Assembly (NCBI RefSeq): GCF_021129305.1
Contig: NZ_JAJOMB010000008.1
Coordinates: forward strand, 186,001-250,000
Direction: 5' to 3'
Origin: Kineosporia babensis
Lineage (GTDB): Bacteria; Actinomycetota; Actinomycetes; Actinomycetales; Kineosporiaceae
DNA length: 64,000 bases
Shown: one piece after another, positions 25,666-34,294 of the stretch
Layout of the letters: each line of letters opens with the position of its first letter
Numbering within the stretch: position 1 is the stretch's first letter
The notes under the pieces: model-generated
The model's database searches: none
What the model saw: only the letters and a program-made list of their open reading frames with translations
Told to the model about the DNA's origin: nothing
Made by a program: the position numbers and the translations under genes

Positions 25666-27320
25666 GCGAGAGCACCACGGAACCCATCGAGGCGGACGTC
25701 TGCATCGTCGGCGCGGGGCCGGCCGGCCTGTCGGTGGCCAGTTCGCTGGCCCGGGCCGGAGTCCGGGTGGTCCTGCTGGAAGGGGGCCCGGAGGGCGCCT
25801 GGCGGCAGCTGACCGACGTCACCGCCGAGGGCGAGGACGCCTACCCGCAGAGCAGCATCACCGAGACCCGGGGCTCGGGCATCGGTGGCACGGCCGGGCA
25901 GTGGAGCTACCGGATGTCCAACGTGGACGCCGACCCGGAGGCCGGGGAACGCGGCTGTCGTTACGCCCCGCTGGACCCGATCGACTTCGAGCAGCGCGCC
26001 GAGGTGGCGCACTCGGGCTGGCCGCTGACCCGCTCCGACCTGGACCCCTGGTACGCCAAGGCGCAGCCGCTGGCCGGACTGGGTGAGTACGCCTACCACC
26101 CGAACTCCTGGAGCACCCCGCAGGCGCAGCCCCTGGACCTGGACCCCTCGCTGGTCGAGACCCAGATGTTCCAGTTCGCCCCGGCCTCGGTCTGGATCGA
26201 CAAGGTAGCCGGTGACCTGCGTAGCCGCACCGGTGTCCTGATCCTCACCGACGCCAACGTCACGCAACTGGAGGTCGACGACGCGGGCGGCACGGTCACC
26301 GGCGTGCGCTTCGCGCGGCCCTCGGGCCCCGAGGGCCGGGTGGTGGCCCGCGCGGTGGTGCTGGCCACCGGCGGGATCGAGACCGCGCGGCTGCTGCTGA
26401 TGTCCGACGAGAAGGTCAGCGGCGGCCTGGGCAACGCCAAGGACCAGGTGGGCCGCTACTGGATGGAGCACCCGCTGGTCCGCGGCGGCATGCTGGTCGG
26501 CCGGCCCGACCTGCGGCTGGGCCTGGCCGAGCGGCTGAAGCTGTACGACGCGCACTGGCAGGGCAGCACCAAGGTGATGGCCAAGCTGTCGATCGCCCCG
26601 GAGCGGATGCGCCAGGAGGGCCTGCTGTCCACCAGCTGCCTGCTGCTGCCCCGGCACGACGTGATCGCCGGCGGCGCGGTGCAGGCGTACACCGAGATCC
26701 GCAGCCCTTCCGGCAAGGCCTCCGGCCTGGGCCACAAGGCCGCGCTCGGAGCCAAGATCGCGCTGGGGGCCAACAAGCTGCTCACCGCCCGCAAGGCGAT
26801 GGCGGCGCAGCCCGGGCTGGACCTGTCCGGCTGGGCCACCCAGGACGACGCCGGCGGTTTCCGGGTGTTCGAGGTGGTGCACCAGACCGAGCAGTCACCC
26901 GACCCGGACAACCGGATCGTGCTGGACCGGCGCAGCACCGACCGGTTCAACCGGCCGCTGCCCAAGCTGCGCTGGCACTGGAGCGCCCCGGACCGGGAGC
27001 GGATCACCCGCTCGCGCGACCTCTACGCCCAGGCCTTCGCGATCGCCGGGCTGGGCGACTTCGTCCAGACCGACTGGGAGAACGGCCAGCCCCGGATGAC
27101 CGGCGGCAACCACCACCACATGGGCGGCGCCCGGATGTCCACGGACTCCAGCACCGGGGTGGTGGACTCCGATGCCAAGGTGCACGAGATGGCGAACCTG
27201 TTCGTGGCGGGCAGCTCGGTGTTTCCCACCGGCGGCTCGGTGAACCCGACGCTGACCATCGTGGCGCTGTCGCTGCGGCTGGGTGCGCACCTGGCGAAGG
27301 TGCTGCCGACGCTGCCCTGA
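25662..27320 (+). CDS. GMC-type FAD oxidoreductase
   Basis: 552 residues from the GTG at 25662 that overlaps the previous stop. The FAD Rossmann motif is DVCIVGAGPAGLSVASSLAR. A second FAD region lies in VLATGGIETARLLL. The C-terminal GMC module contains GGNHHHMGGARMS with the catalytic His region, and FVAGSSVFPTGGSVNPTLT. Relatives include fungal and bacterial alcohol/glucose oxidases and dehydrogenases acting on sugars or long-chain alcohols. Coupling with a glycosyltransferase suggests oxidation of a sugar hydroxyl in the polysaccharide pathway, which is unusual for this family in EPS loci. No signal peptide is seen, so it should be cytoplasmic. Confidence 0.82.
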   Translation: MSESTTEPIEADVCIVGAGPAGLSVASSLARAGVRVVLLEGGPEGAWRQLTDVTAEGEDAYPQSSITETRGSGIGGTAGQWSYRMSNVDADPEAGERGCRYAPLDPIDFEQRAEVAHSGWPLTRSDLDPWYAKAQPLAGLGEYAYHPNSWSTPQAQPLDLDPSLVETQMFQFAPASVWIDKVAGDLRSRTGVLILTDANVTQLEVDDAGGTVTGVRFARPSGPEGRVVARAVVLATGGIETARLLLMSDEKVSGGLGNAKDQVGRYWMEHPLVRGGMLVGRPDLRLGLAERLKLYDAHWQGSTKVMAKLSIAPERMRQEGLLSTSCLLLPRHDVIAGGAVQAYTEIRSPSGKASGLGHKAALGAKIALGANKLLTARKAMAAQPGLDLSGWATQDDAGGFRVFEVVHQTEQSPDPDNRIVLDRRSTDRFNRPLPKLRWHWSAPDRERITRSRDLYAQAFAIAGLGDFVQTDWENGQPRMTGGNHHHMGGARMSTDSSTGVVDSDAKVHEMANLFVAGSSVFPTGGSVNPTLTIVALSLRLGAHLAKVLPTLP

Positions 27321-27333
27321 ACCGGGCCCAAAA

Positions 27334-27369
27334 CGCCGGTGGGGACCTCGGACGAGGGCCCCACCGGCG
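27334..27369. terminator. Bidirectional terminator
   Basis: CGCCGGTGGGG pairs with CCCCACCGGCG between the convergent GMC oxidoreductase and DUF397 genes. It lies 14 bases from each stop. Confidence 0.75.
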
Positions 27370-27382
27370 AAAGCGACGATCC

Positions 27383-27592
27383 TTACGGCGTGCGCAGCTC
27401 GCCGTCCACGACCCCGTCGACGAAGGCCGACCACTCGCCGGGGGTGAACCGCAGGACCGGGCCCTGCGGGTTCTTGGCGTCACGCAGAGCTACTCGACCG
27501 CCGTCCAGAAATGCCACCTCGACGGAATTGCCATTCGCCCCGGAGCGGGTGGACTTTACCCAGGCGACATTCGCCAGTTCATCCGTACCCAT
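27383..27592 (-). CDS. DUF397 small protein
   Basis: 69 residues. The DUF397 signature is visible: WVKSTRSGANGNSVEVAF, VALRDAKNPQGPVLRFTPGEW and FVDGV. Members are almost confined to actinomycetes and usually sit next to XRE-DUF5753 regulators, as here, 17 bp downstream of one. In several systems the pair behaves like a regulatory or toxin-antitoxin-like module with effects on development; that is family knowledge, not shown here. Confidence 0.92.
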   Translation of the reverse strand: MGTDELANVAWVKSTRSGANGNSVEVAFLDGGRVALRDAKNPQGPVLRFTPGEWSAFVDGVVDGELRTP

Positions 27593-27609
27593 GTCCCTGC
27601 TTTCCGTCT

Positions 27610-28455
27610 CTAAGCCAGCCGGCTGCTCACCATCCGCGCCGACTGGGCCGGCGATGCAGCGGTGGCCCGCAAATGGTCGAAGGCCACGGTACAGGCCCGG
27701 ACTTCTTCCTCGGTCTCCTGAAAGAGGTTACCGGCCATGGTCTCCACGCAGGCCACGGTGGGATCCGGGTCGGGGAACTCCAGCAGCGAGAAGGACCCGC
27801 GCATACCCACGTGCGAACCCGCGGTGAACGGCACGATCTGAATGGTGACGTTCGGCAGTTCCATCATCGTCAGCAGATGCTCGAACTGCTCGCGCATCAC
27901 CGCGGGCCCGCCGACCTCGCGCCACAGCACCGCCTCGTCGACAATCGCCCACAGCGCCAGGGGATTACTGCGCGTCAGCAAGTTCTGCCGGCCGACCCGG
28001 ATCTTGGCCTGCAGATCGATCTGGTCGCCCGGCATCAGCGGGCTCTGGCCGGTGGAGCTGGAGCGGATGTAACCCTCGGTCTGGAGCAGGCCGGGAATCA
28101 GCAGCGACTCGAAGTTGCGCACCGAGGCGGCCTCGGACTCCAGCTGGATGTACATCGAGTAGTGCTCCGGGATGGCCCCGGCGAAAGGCTGCACCCAGCC
28201 CTTCTCCCCGGCCGCCTTGAGCAGGGCGAACAACACGTCCCGCTCTTCCGGGGCGACCTGGTACAGCTCCAGCAGACTGGTCAGCGTGCGCCGTTGCGGG
28301 CGGCCCTTGGCGGTCTCCAGCCGGTACAGCGTGGCCACGTTGATGTCGGTCCGCTCGGCCACATCCTCGCGACTCATGCCGGCAGCGCCCCGCAGCCGGC
28401 GCAATTCGCTCGCGAGTCGGCGCATACGGACGGTCGGGGGCGTGCGCGAAGCCAT
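27610..28455 (-). CDS. XRE-family regulator with DUF5753 domain
   Basis: 281 residues from the ATG at 28455, which is well spaced from AAGGATGAGG; the ATG at 28464 would leave no spacing. The N-terminal helix-turn-helix spans RRLRGAAGMSREDVAERTDINVATLYRLE. The C-terminal ~180 residues form the DUF5753 (Scr1-type) domain with PGLLQTEGYIR and the VTIQIVPFTAGSHVGMRGSF segment. It is expected to bind DNA and to interact with the DUF397 partner encoded next. Two perfect dyads upstream are plausible autoregulatory sites. Confidence 0.92.
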   Translation of the reverse strand: MASRTPPTVRMRRLASELRRLRGAAGMSREDVAERTDINVATLYRLETAKGRPQRRTLTSLLELYQVAPEERDVLFALLKAAGEKGWVQPFAGAIPEHYSMYIQLESEAASVRNFESLLIPGLLQTEGYIRSSSTGQSPLMPGDQIDLQAKIRVGRQNLLTRSNPLALWAIVDEAVLWREVGGPAVMREQFEHLLTMMELPNVTIQIVPFTAGSHVGMRGSFSLLEFPDPDPTVACVETMAGNLFQETEEEVRACTVAFDHLRATAASPAQSARMVSSRLA

Positions 28456-29086
28456 GGGCCTCATCCTTTCGGTCAGATGTTGCGCCGGACAAGCACAAAG
28501 TGTGTTTGCAATCCTTGCATTTACCGCGCGGTCACTCGTATCGTTTACGACATGGCGCGGGGATGAACGAGTCCCTCCCGTTCACCCCGCGCCCACCAAC
28601 TTCCTCCCGTGACCGCTCCGGGAAATCCCCGAGAACCGCAAGGGCCCACGGTCCACCCCCTGACGTGCAGCCCTGACCACGTTGGTTACGCTTTCCATCT
28701 CGACGCGCAGGTCGACGCCGACCGCCCGCGCCAGCACCCGCGGACCGGCCACCCGGCGCGAGCGCAAGACCCGGACCGCAAGATGCACGGTAGAGCCGTG
28801 CGCCGAGCGGTCGTCACCGTGGCGCCGGACACAGAGGTCCGCATCACGGACTCAACCCAGCACCAGGACCCGCCGACCCAACTGCCGACGGCAGTTCACC
28901 GGCCCGCCTGACGCATGGCGCCGATGATGCCGCCAACCACGCCTGAACAGCTACGACGCCAACCAGCGGCGAACTTTCGGGCGAACCGGACACCAGGGCA
29001 CAAACCCTTGCCGCCGTCTGTTGCCAAAGATGCGAATGCAAGACTGAGCGAACGTGGCAAGACCTTCGGGAGTGGAAAAAGACACG
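28456..29086. other. Intergenic region between the XRE regulator and ndh
   Basis: About 630 bases. The left part is AT-richer and holds two dyads. A plus-strand frame at 28609-28911 (100 codons, GTG start) has fairly high GC3 but no ribosome site and no recognisable domain; it is not called as a gene. The right part presumably holds the ndh promoter. Confidence 0.5.
28507..28550. promoter_or_regulatory. Two dyads upstream of the XRE regulator
   Basis: TGCAA-TCC-TTGCA (28507-28519) and TCGTA-TCGTT-TACGA (28536-28550) are both perfect and lie in an AT-rich patch within 100 bp of the regulator start. Autoregulation by the XRE protein is the obvious guess. The two dyads differ in sequence, so they may bind different proteins. 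Confidence 0.4.
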
Positions 29087-30484
29087 ATGTCGAACCAGCC
29101 TGCACAGCCCCGTGACGCGGCCGCCAAGCCGGCCCGCGAGCGGGTCGTCATCATCGGTTCCGGTTTCGGCGGCCTGTTCGCGGCCCGCAAGCTGGCCCGC
29201 ACCGACGTCGACGTCACCATCATCGCCAAGACCTCGCACCACCTCTTCCAGCCGCTGCTGTACCAAGTGGCCACCGGTGTGCTCTCGCAGGGCGAGATCG
29301 CCCCGGCGACCCGCGAGATCCTGCGGCGGCAGAAGAACGCCCAGGTCCTCCTGGGCGACGTGACGAAGATCGACGTCGAGGCGAAGACGGTCACCTCGCA
29401 GACCCCGGTCGGCGAGGCGGTCACGTCCTACGACACCCTCGTGGTGGCGGCCGGAGCCGGTCAGTCGTACTTCGGCAACGACCACTTCTCCGAGTTCGCC
29501 CCGGGCATGAAGAGCATCGACGACGCCCTCGAGCTGCGCGGCCGGATCTTCGGCGCCTTCGAGATGGCCGAGGTGCTCGAGGACCCGGAGGAGATCCAGC
29601 AGTGGCTGACCTTCGTGGTGGTCGGCGCGGGCCCCACCGGCGTGGAGATGGCCGGCCAGATCGCCGAGCTGGCGCACAGCACGCTGAAGAAGGACTTCCG
29701 CCGGATCGACCCGACCAAGGCCCGGGTGCTGCTGCTGGACGCGGCGCCCTCGGTGCTGCCGCCGTTCGGGGCCAAGCTCGGCAAGAAGGCGCAGACCCAG
29801 CTCGAGCGGATGGGCGTGGAGGTCCAGCTCGACGTCAAGGTGGTCAACGTCGACGAGGACGGCCTGGACGTGATCGACCCGGACGGCTCGCCGCGCCGGA
29901 TCGAGTCGCGCACCAAGGTCTGGGCGGCCGGGGTGCAGGCCTCGCCGCTGGGCAAGCAGCTGGCCGAGCAGACCGGGGCCGAGACCGACCGGGCCGGCCG
30001 GGTCATGGTCGAGCCGGACTGCACGCTGCCGGGCCACCCGGAGATCTTCGTGATCGGCGACATGATGTCGCTCAAGCGCTACCCGGGGGTCGCCCAGGTC
30101 GCCATGCAGCAGGGCAAGTACGCCGGTAAGACGATCGCCAACCGGCTCAAGGGTGGTGCGCCGCTGCCGGAGTTCGAGTACTTCGACAAGGGCAGCATGG
30201 CGACCGTCTCGCGGTTCCACGCGGTGGCCAAGATCAACGACAAGATCCAGCTCTCCGGGTTCTTCGCCTGGCTGGCCTGGCTGGGCGTGCACATCGTGTA
30301 CCTGATCGGGTTCAAGAACCGGATCACCACGCTGATGCACTGGACCGTCACCTTCATCGGCCGGGGCCGCTCGGAGCGCGCCGTGACCGACCAGCAGGTG
30401 GTCGCCCGGATGGCGCTGCACCGGGAGAAACTCGCGAACGAGGCGGAACGGGCCGAGGAAGAAGCTCGTAACGTCGCTTCCTAG
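29087..30484 (+). CDS. ndh: Type II NADH dehydrogenase
   Basis: 465 residues from the ATG at 29087; the frame could start at GTG 29054. Two dinucleotide-binding folds are visible: VVIIGSGFGGLFAARKLAR for FAD and VVVGAGPTGVEMAGQIAEL for NADH. The quinone-site region has HHLFQPLLYQVATGVLSQGE, and the second FAD motif is EIFVIGDMMS. The C-terminal hydrophobic stretch (FFAWLAWLGVHIVYLIGF) attaches it to the membrane. It oxidises NADH and reduces menaquinone without pumping protons. It appears monocistronic, with a terminator directly after it. Confidence 0.93.
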   Translation: MSNQPAQPRDAAAKPARERVVIIGSGFGGLFAARKLARTDVDVTIIAKTSHHLFQPLLYQVATGVLSQGEIAPATREILRRQKNAQVLLGDVTKIDVEAKTVTSQTPVGEAVTSYDTLVVAAGAGQSYFGNDHFSEFAPGMKSIDDALELRGRIFGAFEMAEVLEDPEEIQQWLTFVVVGAGPTGVEMAGQIAELAHSTLKKDFRRIDPTKARVLLLDAAPSVLPPFGAKLGKKAQTQLERMGVEVQLDVKVVNVDEDGLDVIDPDGSPRRIESRTKVWAAGVQASPLGKQLAEQTGAETDRAGRVMVEPDCTLPGHPEIFVIGDMMSLKRYPGVAQVAMQQGKYAGKTIANRLKGGAPLPEFEYFDKGSMATVSRFHAVAKINDKIQLSGFFAWLAWLGVHIVYLIGFKNRITTLMHWTVTFIGRGRSERAVTDQQVVARMALHREKLANEAERAEEEARNVAS

Positions 30485-30494
30485 AACCTGAACC

Positions 30495-30544
30495 AACTAG
30501 GGACGGGGTGGTCGCCTACCAGGGCGACCACCCCGTCCCTAGTT
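30495..30544 (+). terminator. Terminator after ndh
   Basis: A 22-bp perfect stem with base AACTAGGGACG and a 6-nt loop, followed by TTTG. It is a member of the terminator family with a shared GGACG base. Confidence 0.85.
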
Positions 30545-30574
30545 TTGCTGGGTTGGGCCGTTAACCTGACCAGC

Positions 30575-31369
30575 GTGCTCCGAACTGTGACCGCCACCAG
30601 CTATCTGACTCCCCTACGGGAGGGCGGCTCGCTCCCCGGACTGGTCGAGGCGGACGACGACGGCATGTACGTGGTCAAGTTCCGCGGAGCCGGGCAGGGC
30701 ACCGCCTCCCTGGTCGCCGAGGTGATCGTGGGCGAGCTGTCCCGCCGGCTGGGGGTGCGGGTGCCGGAACTGGTCCGGATCACGATCGACGGGCGGATGG
30801 CCCGGCTGGAGCCCGACGAGGAGGTCCAGGAGCTGCTCAACGTCAGCGCGGGCGAGAACCTGGGCATGGACTTCCTGCCCGGCTCGTTCGGCTACGACGG
30901 CATGCACTGGCAGCCCCCGGCCCGGGATGCCGCCACGGTTCGCTGGATCGACGCGTTCACCGCGAACATCGATCGCACCTGGCGTAATCCGAACCTGCTG
31001 ATCTGGCACCGCAACCTGTGGGCGATCGACCACGGCGCCGCGCTGGTGTTCCAGCACGCCTGGCCGCCGGTGGAACGCTGGGCCGCCCGCCGCTACGACC
31101 TGAGCGAGCACATCCTGGCCCCGGTGGCCGACCAGCTGTCCCGGGAGGAGCTGGACGCCCTGGACGCCGAGCTGGCCGCCCGGGTGACCCCTGAGCTCCT
31201 CGGGGAGGTGCTGGGGCTGGTGCCGGGAGACTGGCTGCTGTCGATGAACTCGGCGATCGGGGACGACCGCGACGCCGACGCCTGGCGGGCCCGCTACCAG
31301 GAGTACCTGCTGGCCCGGCTGGGCGAGCGCACCAACTGGCGGCCCGAGACGGCGCAGGTGAAGTCGTGA
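30575..31369 (+). CDS. HipA-like kinase family protein
   Basis: 264 residues from the GTG at 30575, where family members usually begin (LRTVTATSYLTPLREGGSLPG). Conserved points are YVVKFRGAGQG with the Lys, the GMDFLPGS segment, a probable catalytic NIDRTWRNPNLL loop and IDHGAAL in the place of a DFG motif. The fold relates to HipA-type Ser/Thr kinases, but the DNA-binding HipB partner is absent. The next gene (DUF3037) overlaps by 4 bp and is the regular partner of this family. Older databases label it as an aminotransferase, which the sequence does not support. Confidence 0.8.
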   Translation: MLRTVTATSYLTPLREGGSLPGLVEADDDGMYVVKFRGAGQGTASLVAEVIVGELSRRLGVRVPELVRITIDGRMARLEPDEEVQELLNVSAGENLGMDFLPGSFGYDGMHWQPPARDAATVRWIDAFTANIDRTWRNPNLLIWHRNLWAIDHGAALVFQHAWPPVERWAARRYDLSEHILAPVADQLSREELDALDAELAARVTPELLGEVLGLVPGDWLLSMNSAIGDDRDADAWRARYQEYLLARLGERTNWRPETAQVKS

Positions 31370-31815
31370 GCAGCCTCAGCAGCGGCCTGAACAGCACGCC
31401 CGCGGTGGCGAACGTGGACAACGGTCAAAGCGGCCCCAAGCCCTTCTCGTACGCCCTGGTGCGGGCCGTACCCCGGGTGGAGCGCGGAGAGTTCGTGAAC
31501 GTGGGGGTGGTGTTGTACTCGCAGCACCACGAGTTCCTGGCCTGCACCCGCGACCTGGTCGCCGATCGTCTGCACGTTCTGGCCCCGGAACTCGACCTGT
31601 CCCAGCTGGAGAGCGTGCTGCTGGGCTTCGGCTCGGTCTGCGAGGGGGCGCCGGCCGCCGGGCTGATCCGGCAGCAGCCGCTGCGGGCCCGGTTCGGCTG
31701 GCTCACCGCCCCGCGCAGCACCGTGGTGCAGACCGGGCCGGTGCACTCCGGGATCACCAGCGACCCGCAGGCCGAGCTGGCCGGACTGCACCGGCGCCAC
31801 GTGCTGTTGTCCTGA
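31366..31815 (+). CDS. DUF3037 protein
   Basis: 149 residues from a GTG overlapping the HipA-like stop. DUF3037 features: FSYALVRAVPRVERGEFVNV, GVVLYSQ and the basic LRARFGWLTAPRS region. Function is unknown. The fixed pairing with a HipA-like kinase, with translational overlap, suggests that the two proteins form a complex or act in sequence, for example as kinase and substrate or regulator. A polar ~23-residue N-terminal extension precedes the domain. Confidence 0.85.
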   Translation: MSSLSSGLNSTPAVANVDNGQSGPKPFSYALVRAVPRVERGEFVNVGVVLYSQHHEFLACTRDLVADRLHVLAPELDLSQLESVLLGFGSVCEGAPAAGLIRQQPLRARFGWLTAPRSTVVQTGPVHSGITSDPQAELAGLHRRHVLLS

Positions 31816-31844
31816 CTCGGTCGTCCTGACTCGGGGGACGGCGG

Positions 31845-32102
31845 TCAGCGCATGGAGTTGGTGGGGCTGGAGTACGAGCCGTAGGCGGCGCTGGACTCCT
31901 TCGGCATCAGCAGCCACAGCACCGGGTAGATCAGGATCTGGCTGCCCGGGATCACGATCAGGGTGATCATGAAGATCAGCCGCATCATGGTGGCGCCGAT
32001 CCCGAACCGGCGGGCCAGGCCGGCGCACACGCCACCCAGGATTCCGCCGTGCTGCGGTCGGTAGAGGCCCTGGGTGTACATGTTCCGATGAATAGAGTTC
32101 AT
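31845..32102 (-). CDS. PspC domain protein
   Basis: 85 residues from ATG at 32102 (MNSIHRNMYTQG). The PspC pattern is clear: LYRPQHGGILGGVCAGLARRF followed by a hydrophobic helix (MRLIFMITLIVIPGSQILIY) and WLLMPKE. PspC-type proteins sit in the cytoplasmic membrane and are linked to envelope stress in other bacteria. The gene stands alone here. Confidence 0.9.
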   Translation of the reverse strand: MNSIHRNMYTQGLYRPQHGGILGGVCAGLARRFGIGATMMRLIFMITLIVIPGSQILIYPVLWLLMPKESSAAYGSYSSPTNSMR

Positions 32103-32220
32103 GGCGTAGTCACGTCCTCGCTGAGTCAAGATGGGCTGACTCGTCCAGCCTGCTGCAGCTGTGGGCTCTCAGCACATCGGGAATTACCCCCGAGTCACCC
32201 TGACCGCCGCAGGCCGACCC

Positions 32221-33120
32221 TCAGAGGGCGTTGCCTGCGGTGATGCCGCTGTACCGGGTCATCACCGCGAAGATCAGGGTGATCACCAGGACGATCGCGG
32301 CGGGGGTGCGCAGCCGTCGCCAGTCGGGGTCACCCCGGTACCGGGCGGCGTGCCGGGCGCTGCCCCCGACCGGCTCGGCACCGGGCTGCAGGCCGAAATA
32401 GACGACGGCCAGGGCCACCGCCAGGCCGGCGTACTGGCAGAACTCGGCCCACTCCTGCAGCCGGACGGCGAAGTTCACCTCACCGGGCACGAACAGCCGG
32501 TAGAGGCGGTAGCCGGGCATGGCCAGCAGCAGGGGCACCAGGCCCAGCGGCGGTGCGACCAGGCGCCACAACGAGCCGGGGCGCAGATCGGCGAGCCGGC
32601 CGAACAGGCTGACGGCGATCATCACCACGCTGATCAGCAGCTGCAGCAGCCGGAACAGGGCCTCGGGGTCGATGCCGGTGGTGAAGTTGTGCAGGTTGGT
32701 CTCGGCCTGGTGGTTGCCCTCGAAGCCCTCCGGGGTGGCGATGCCGAACACCCGCTGGCCCCAGGAGATCTCCTCGCCGGCCAGGAAGAACCAGGCCAGG
32801 GCGCCGAGCAGGAGCAGGGCGGCGAGGGGGTAGTACCGCTCCCGCAGGGCCGGGCGCAGGCACAGCCCTGCGAGCACGCTGATGAACAGGCTGAGCGCGA
32901 ACTGGCCCCACTCCACCGGAAAGTCTTCTTCCAGCATCTTGTCGAACGCCGGGCGGAAGATCAGCGCGGCGGCAAGCAGCCCGGCCAGGCTGACCAGAGG
33001 CAGCCAGAACAGGGCCCAGACCAGTCGGCGAGGCAGATCCTGCCCGTCCTCTTCGATCAGCCGGGCGAATCCGAGCCCGCCCTTCGGCAACGTCTGGACC
33101 ACGAGCCACCCCCACCCCAT
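32221..33120 (-). CDS. Polytopic membrane protein of unknown function (EISWGQR motif)
   Basis: 299 residues from ATG at 33120; a TTG at 33156 would add 12. At least seven hydrophobic segments are visible, such as LVWALFWLPLVSLAGLLAAA and LQLLISVVMIAVSLFG. The most striking part is GEEISWGQRVFGIATPEG followed by NHQAETNLHNF, a pattern I recognise from uncharacterised membrane proteins in several phyla. The conserved charged and aromatic residues next to a membrane segment look like an active or lipid-binding site. No operon partner is apparent and no function can be assigned. Confidence 0.75.
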   Translation of the reverse strand: MGWGWLVVQTLPKGGLGFARLIEEDGQDLPRRLVWALFWLPLVSLAGLLAAALIFRPAFDKMLEEDFPVEWGQFALSLFISVLAGLCLRPALRERYYPLAALLLLGALAWFFLAGEEISWGQRVFGIATPEGFEGNHQAETNLHNFTTGIDPEALFRLLQLLISVVMIAVSLFGRLADLRPGSLWRLVAPPLGLVPLLLAMPGYRLYRLFVPGEVNFAVRLQEWAEFCQYAGLAVALAVVYFGLQPGAEPVGGSARHAARYRGDPDWRRLRTPAAIVLVITLIFAVMTRYSGITAGNAL

Positions 33121-33279
33121 GAACCCCAGGTGGACGGAAGGCAACCAGTAGGCCAATCCACCGTGTACCGGGCGAGACTAGCCAGCGGCGAACCGTGGCC
33201 TGGGGCGCTCAGGAGGCCGGATAACGCCCGCTACGTGAGGGACTCCAGCAGGCAGAGCGTGAGGAAAGCTGACGCTGCG

Positions 33280-33951
33280 TCAGACCTCGGGTTCGTCCAG
33301 TGTGACGCGGATCTCAACGCCGAGCCGGGCGCCGTCGTTCAGCGCCAGGCTGTCGCCGCTCCAGAACCGGCCCGGGTCGTACCAGCCCGGTGGACGGTCG
33401 TCCGGCAGCAGGCCCATCGCCTGGTACGTCGCCGCCACGATCTCGGCGCAGTACGCGGCCTCCAGGGCGACCGCCTCGTCGGTGCGGCCCGAACGGCGCA
33501 GCGTGCGCACCACCTTCTTGCTGCTGACCCAGCGGGTGATCAGGCCGACCGTGCTGGGGAAGGGCGTCCCGGCCATCCGCGCGACCGTGCGCAGCACCGC
33601 GTCCTCCGCCTCCCGGCCCACCTCCGGGTCGAGCTGACGGAACCAGGCGCGCTGGTGGTACTTGGTCACCCAGGTGCTGACCGCGGCCGACAGATCGTGC
33701 AGCTGGGCGCCGCGATGGTGCTCGCCGACCCAGACGTCGGGCAGGGACCGACCGAGCTCGGCATGCCACATCAGCGGTGGCAGGTCCTCCAGTACCACTG
33801 CCATGCCGACGTGGTTGACCGGTGCGTTGGTGAACGCCTGGATGGCCCGGTCCGCGCTGCTGCGGCCGCGGAAGAGCCAGAGGTCTCCGGTGCGGGTCAG
33901 TGCGGCGGCCTGAGACAGGGGAATCGGCTGAAGAGGCTGCTGGGCGGGCAC
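33280..33951 (-). CDS. Permuted papain-like (YiiX/NlpC-P60-type) hydrolase
   Basis: 223 residues from the GTG at 33951; the longer frame upstream covers the divergent gene and is rejected. The N-terminal part GDLWLFRGRSSADRAIQAF, NHVGMAVVLEDLPPLMWHAE carries the His expected early in circularly permuted NlpC/P60 folds. The Cys follows late in EAAYCAEIVAATYQAMGLL. Such proteins are thiol hydrolases or amidases acting on lipids or peptides; the substrate here is unknown. Only 18 bp separate its start from that of the divergent small membrane protein, so the two promoters must overlap or the mRNAs have very short leaders. Confidence 0.7.
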   Translation of the reverse strand: MPAQQPLQPIPLSQAAALTRTGDLWLFRGRSSADRAIQAFTNAPVNHVGMAVVLEDLPPLMWHAELGRSLPDVWVGEHHRGAQLHDLSAAVSTWVTKYHQRAWFRQLDPEVGREAEDAVLRTVARMAGTPFPSTVGLITRWVSSKKVVRTLRRSGRTDEAVALEAAYCAEIVAATYQAMGLLPDDRPPGWYDPGRFWSGDSLALNDGARLGVEIRVTLDEPEV

Positions 33952-33969
33952 AGGACATACCCTAGGCCG

Positions 33970-34167
33970 ATGGCGCAGCGACGCATCGCATGGTGGAAAC
34001 TTGTCGGGATGGCCGGCGTGGCCGGAGTGGCCGCCGGAGGGGTGCTGATCGCCCGCAACGAGCGGCAGCGCAAGTCCTACACCCCCGACGAGGTCAGGAC
34101 CCGGCTCCAGGAACGGCTGAACGAGGCCACCGAGGAGCCGGGCGAGAACGAGAAGCAGGCTTCTTAG
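33970..34167 (+). CDS. Small single-pass membrane protein
   Basis: 65 residues. One N-terminal hydrophobic segment (WWKLVGMAGVAGVAAGGVLI) is followed by a basic, helical cytoplasmic part, ERQRKSYTPDEVRTRLQERL, with an acidic end. Similar short proteins with a YTPDEVR motif occur in actinomycetes. No function is known. No clear ribosome site is visible between the two divergent starts. Confidence 0.65.
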   Translation: MAQRRIAWWKLVGMAGVAGVAAGGVLIARNERQRKSYTPDEVRTRLQERLNEATEEPGENEKQAS

Positions 34168-34294
34168 GTCCTGGGTACAGCAGGCTGTACTGCGGTTGCG
34201 GCAGTAGCCGGGATCGGTTCGGCAGGGTTTCGTCCCTAGCGTTGAGGACAACGCAAGGACGGTTAAAAAACCCTGTCGGACAAGGAGAACTACC

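Noticed and set aside
28609-28911. 100-codon open frame between the XRE regulator and ndh
   Set aside because: GC3 is fairly high but there is no ribosome site and no domain. It is left as an unassigned stretch.
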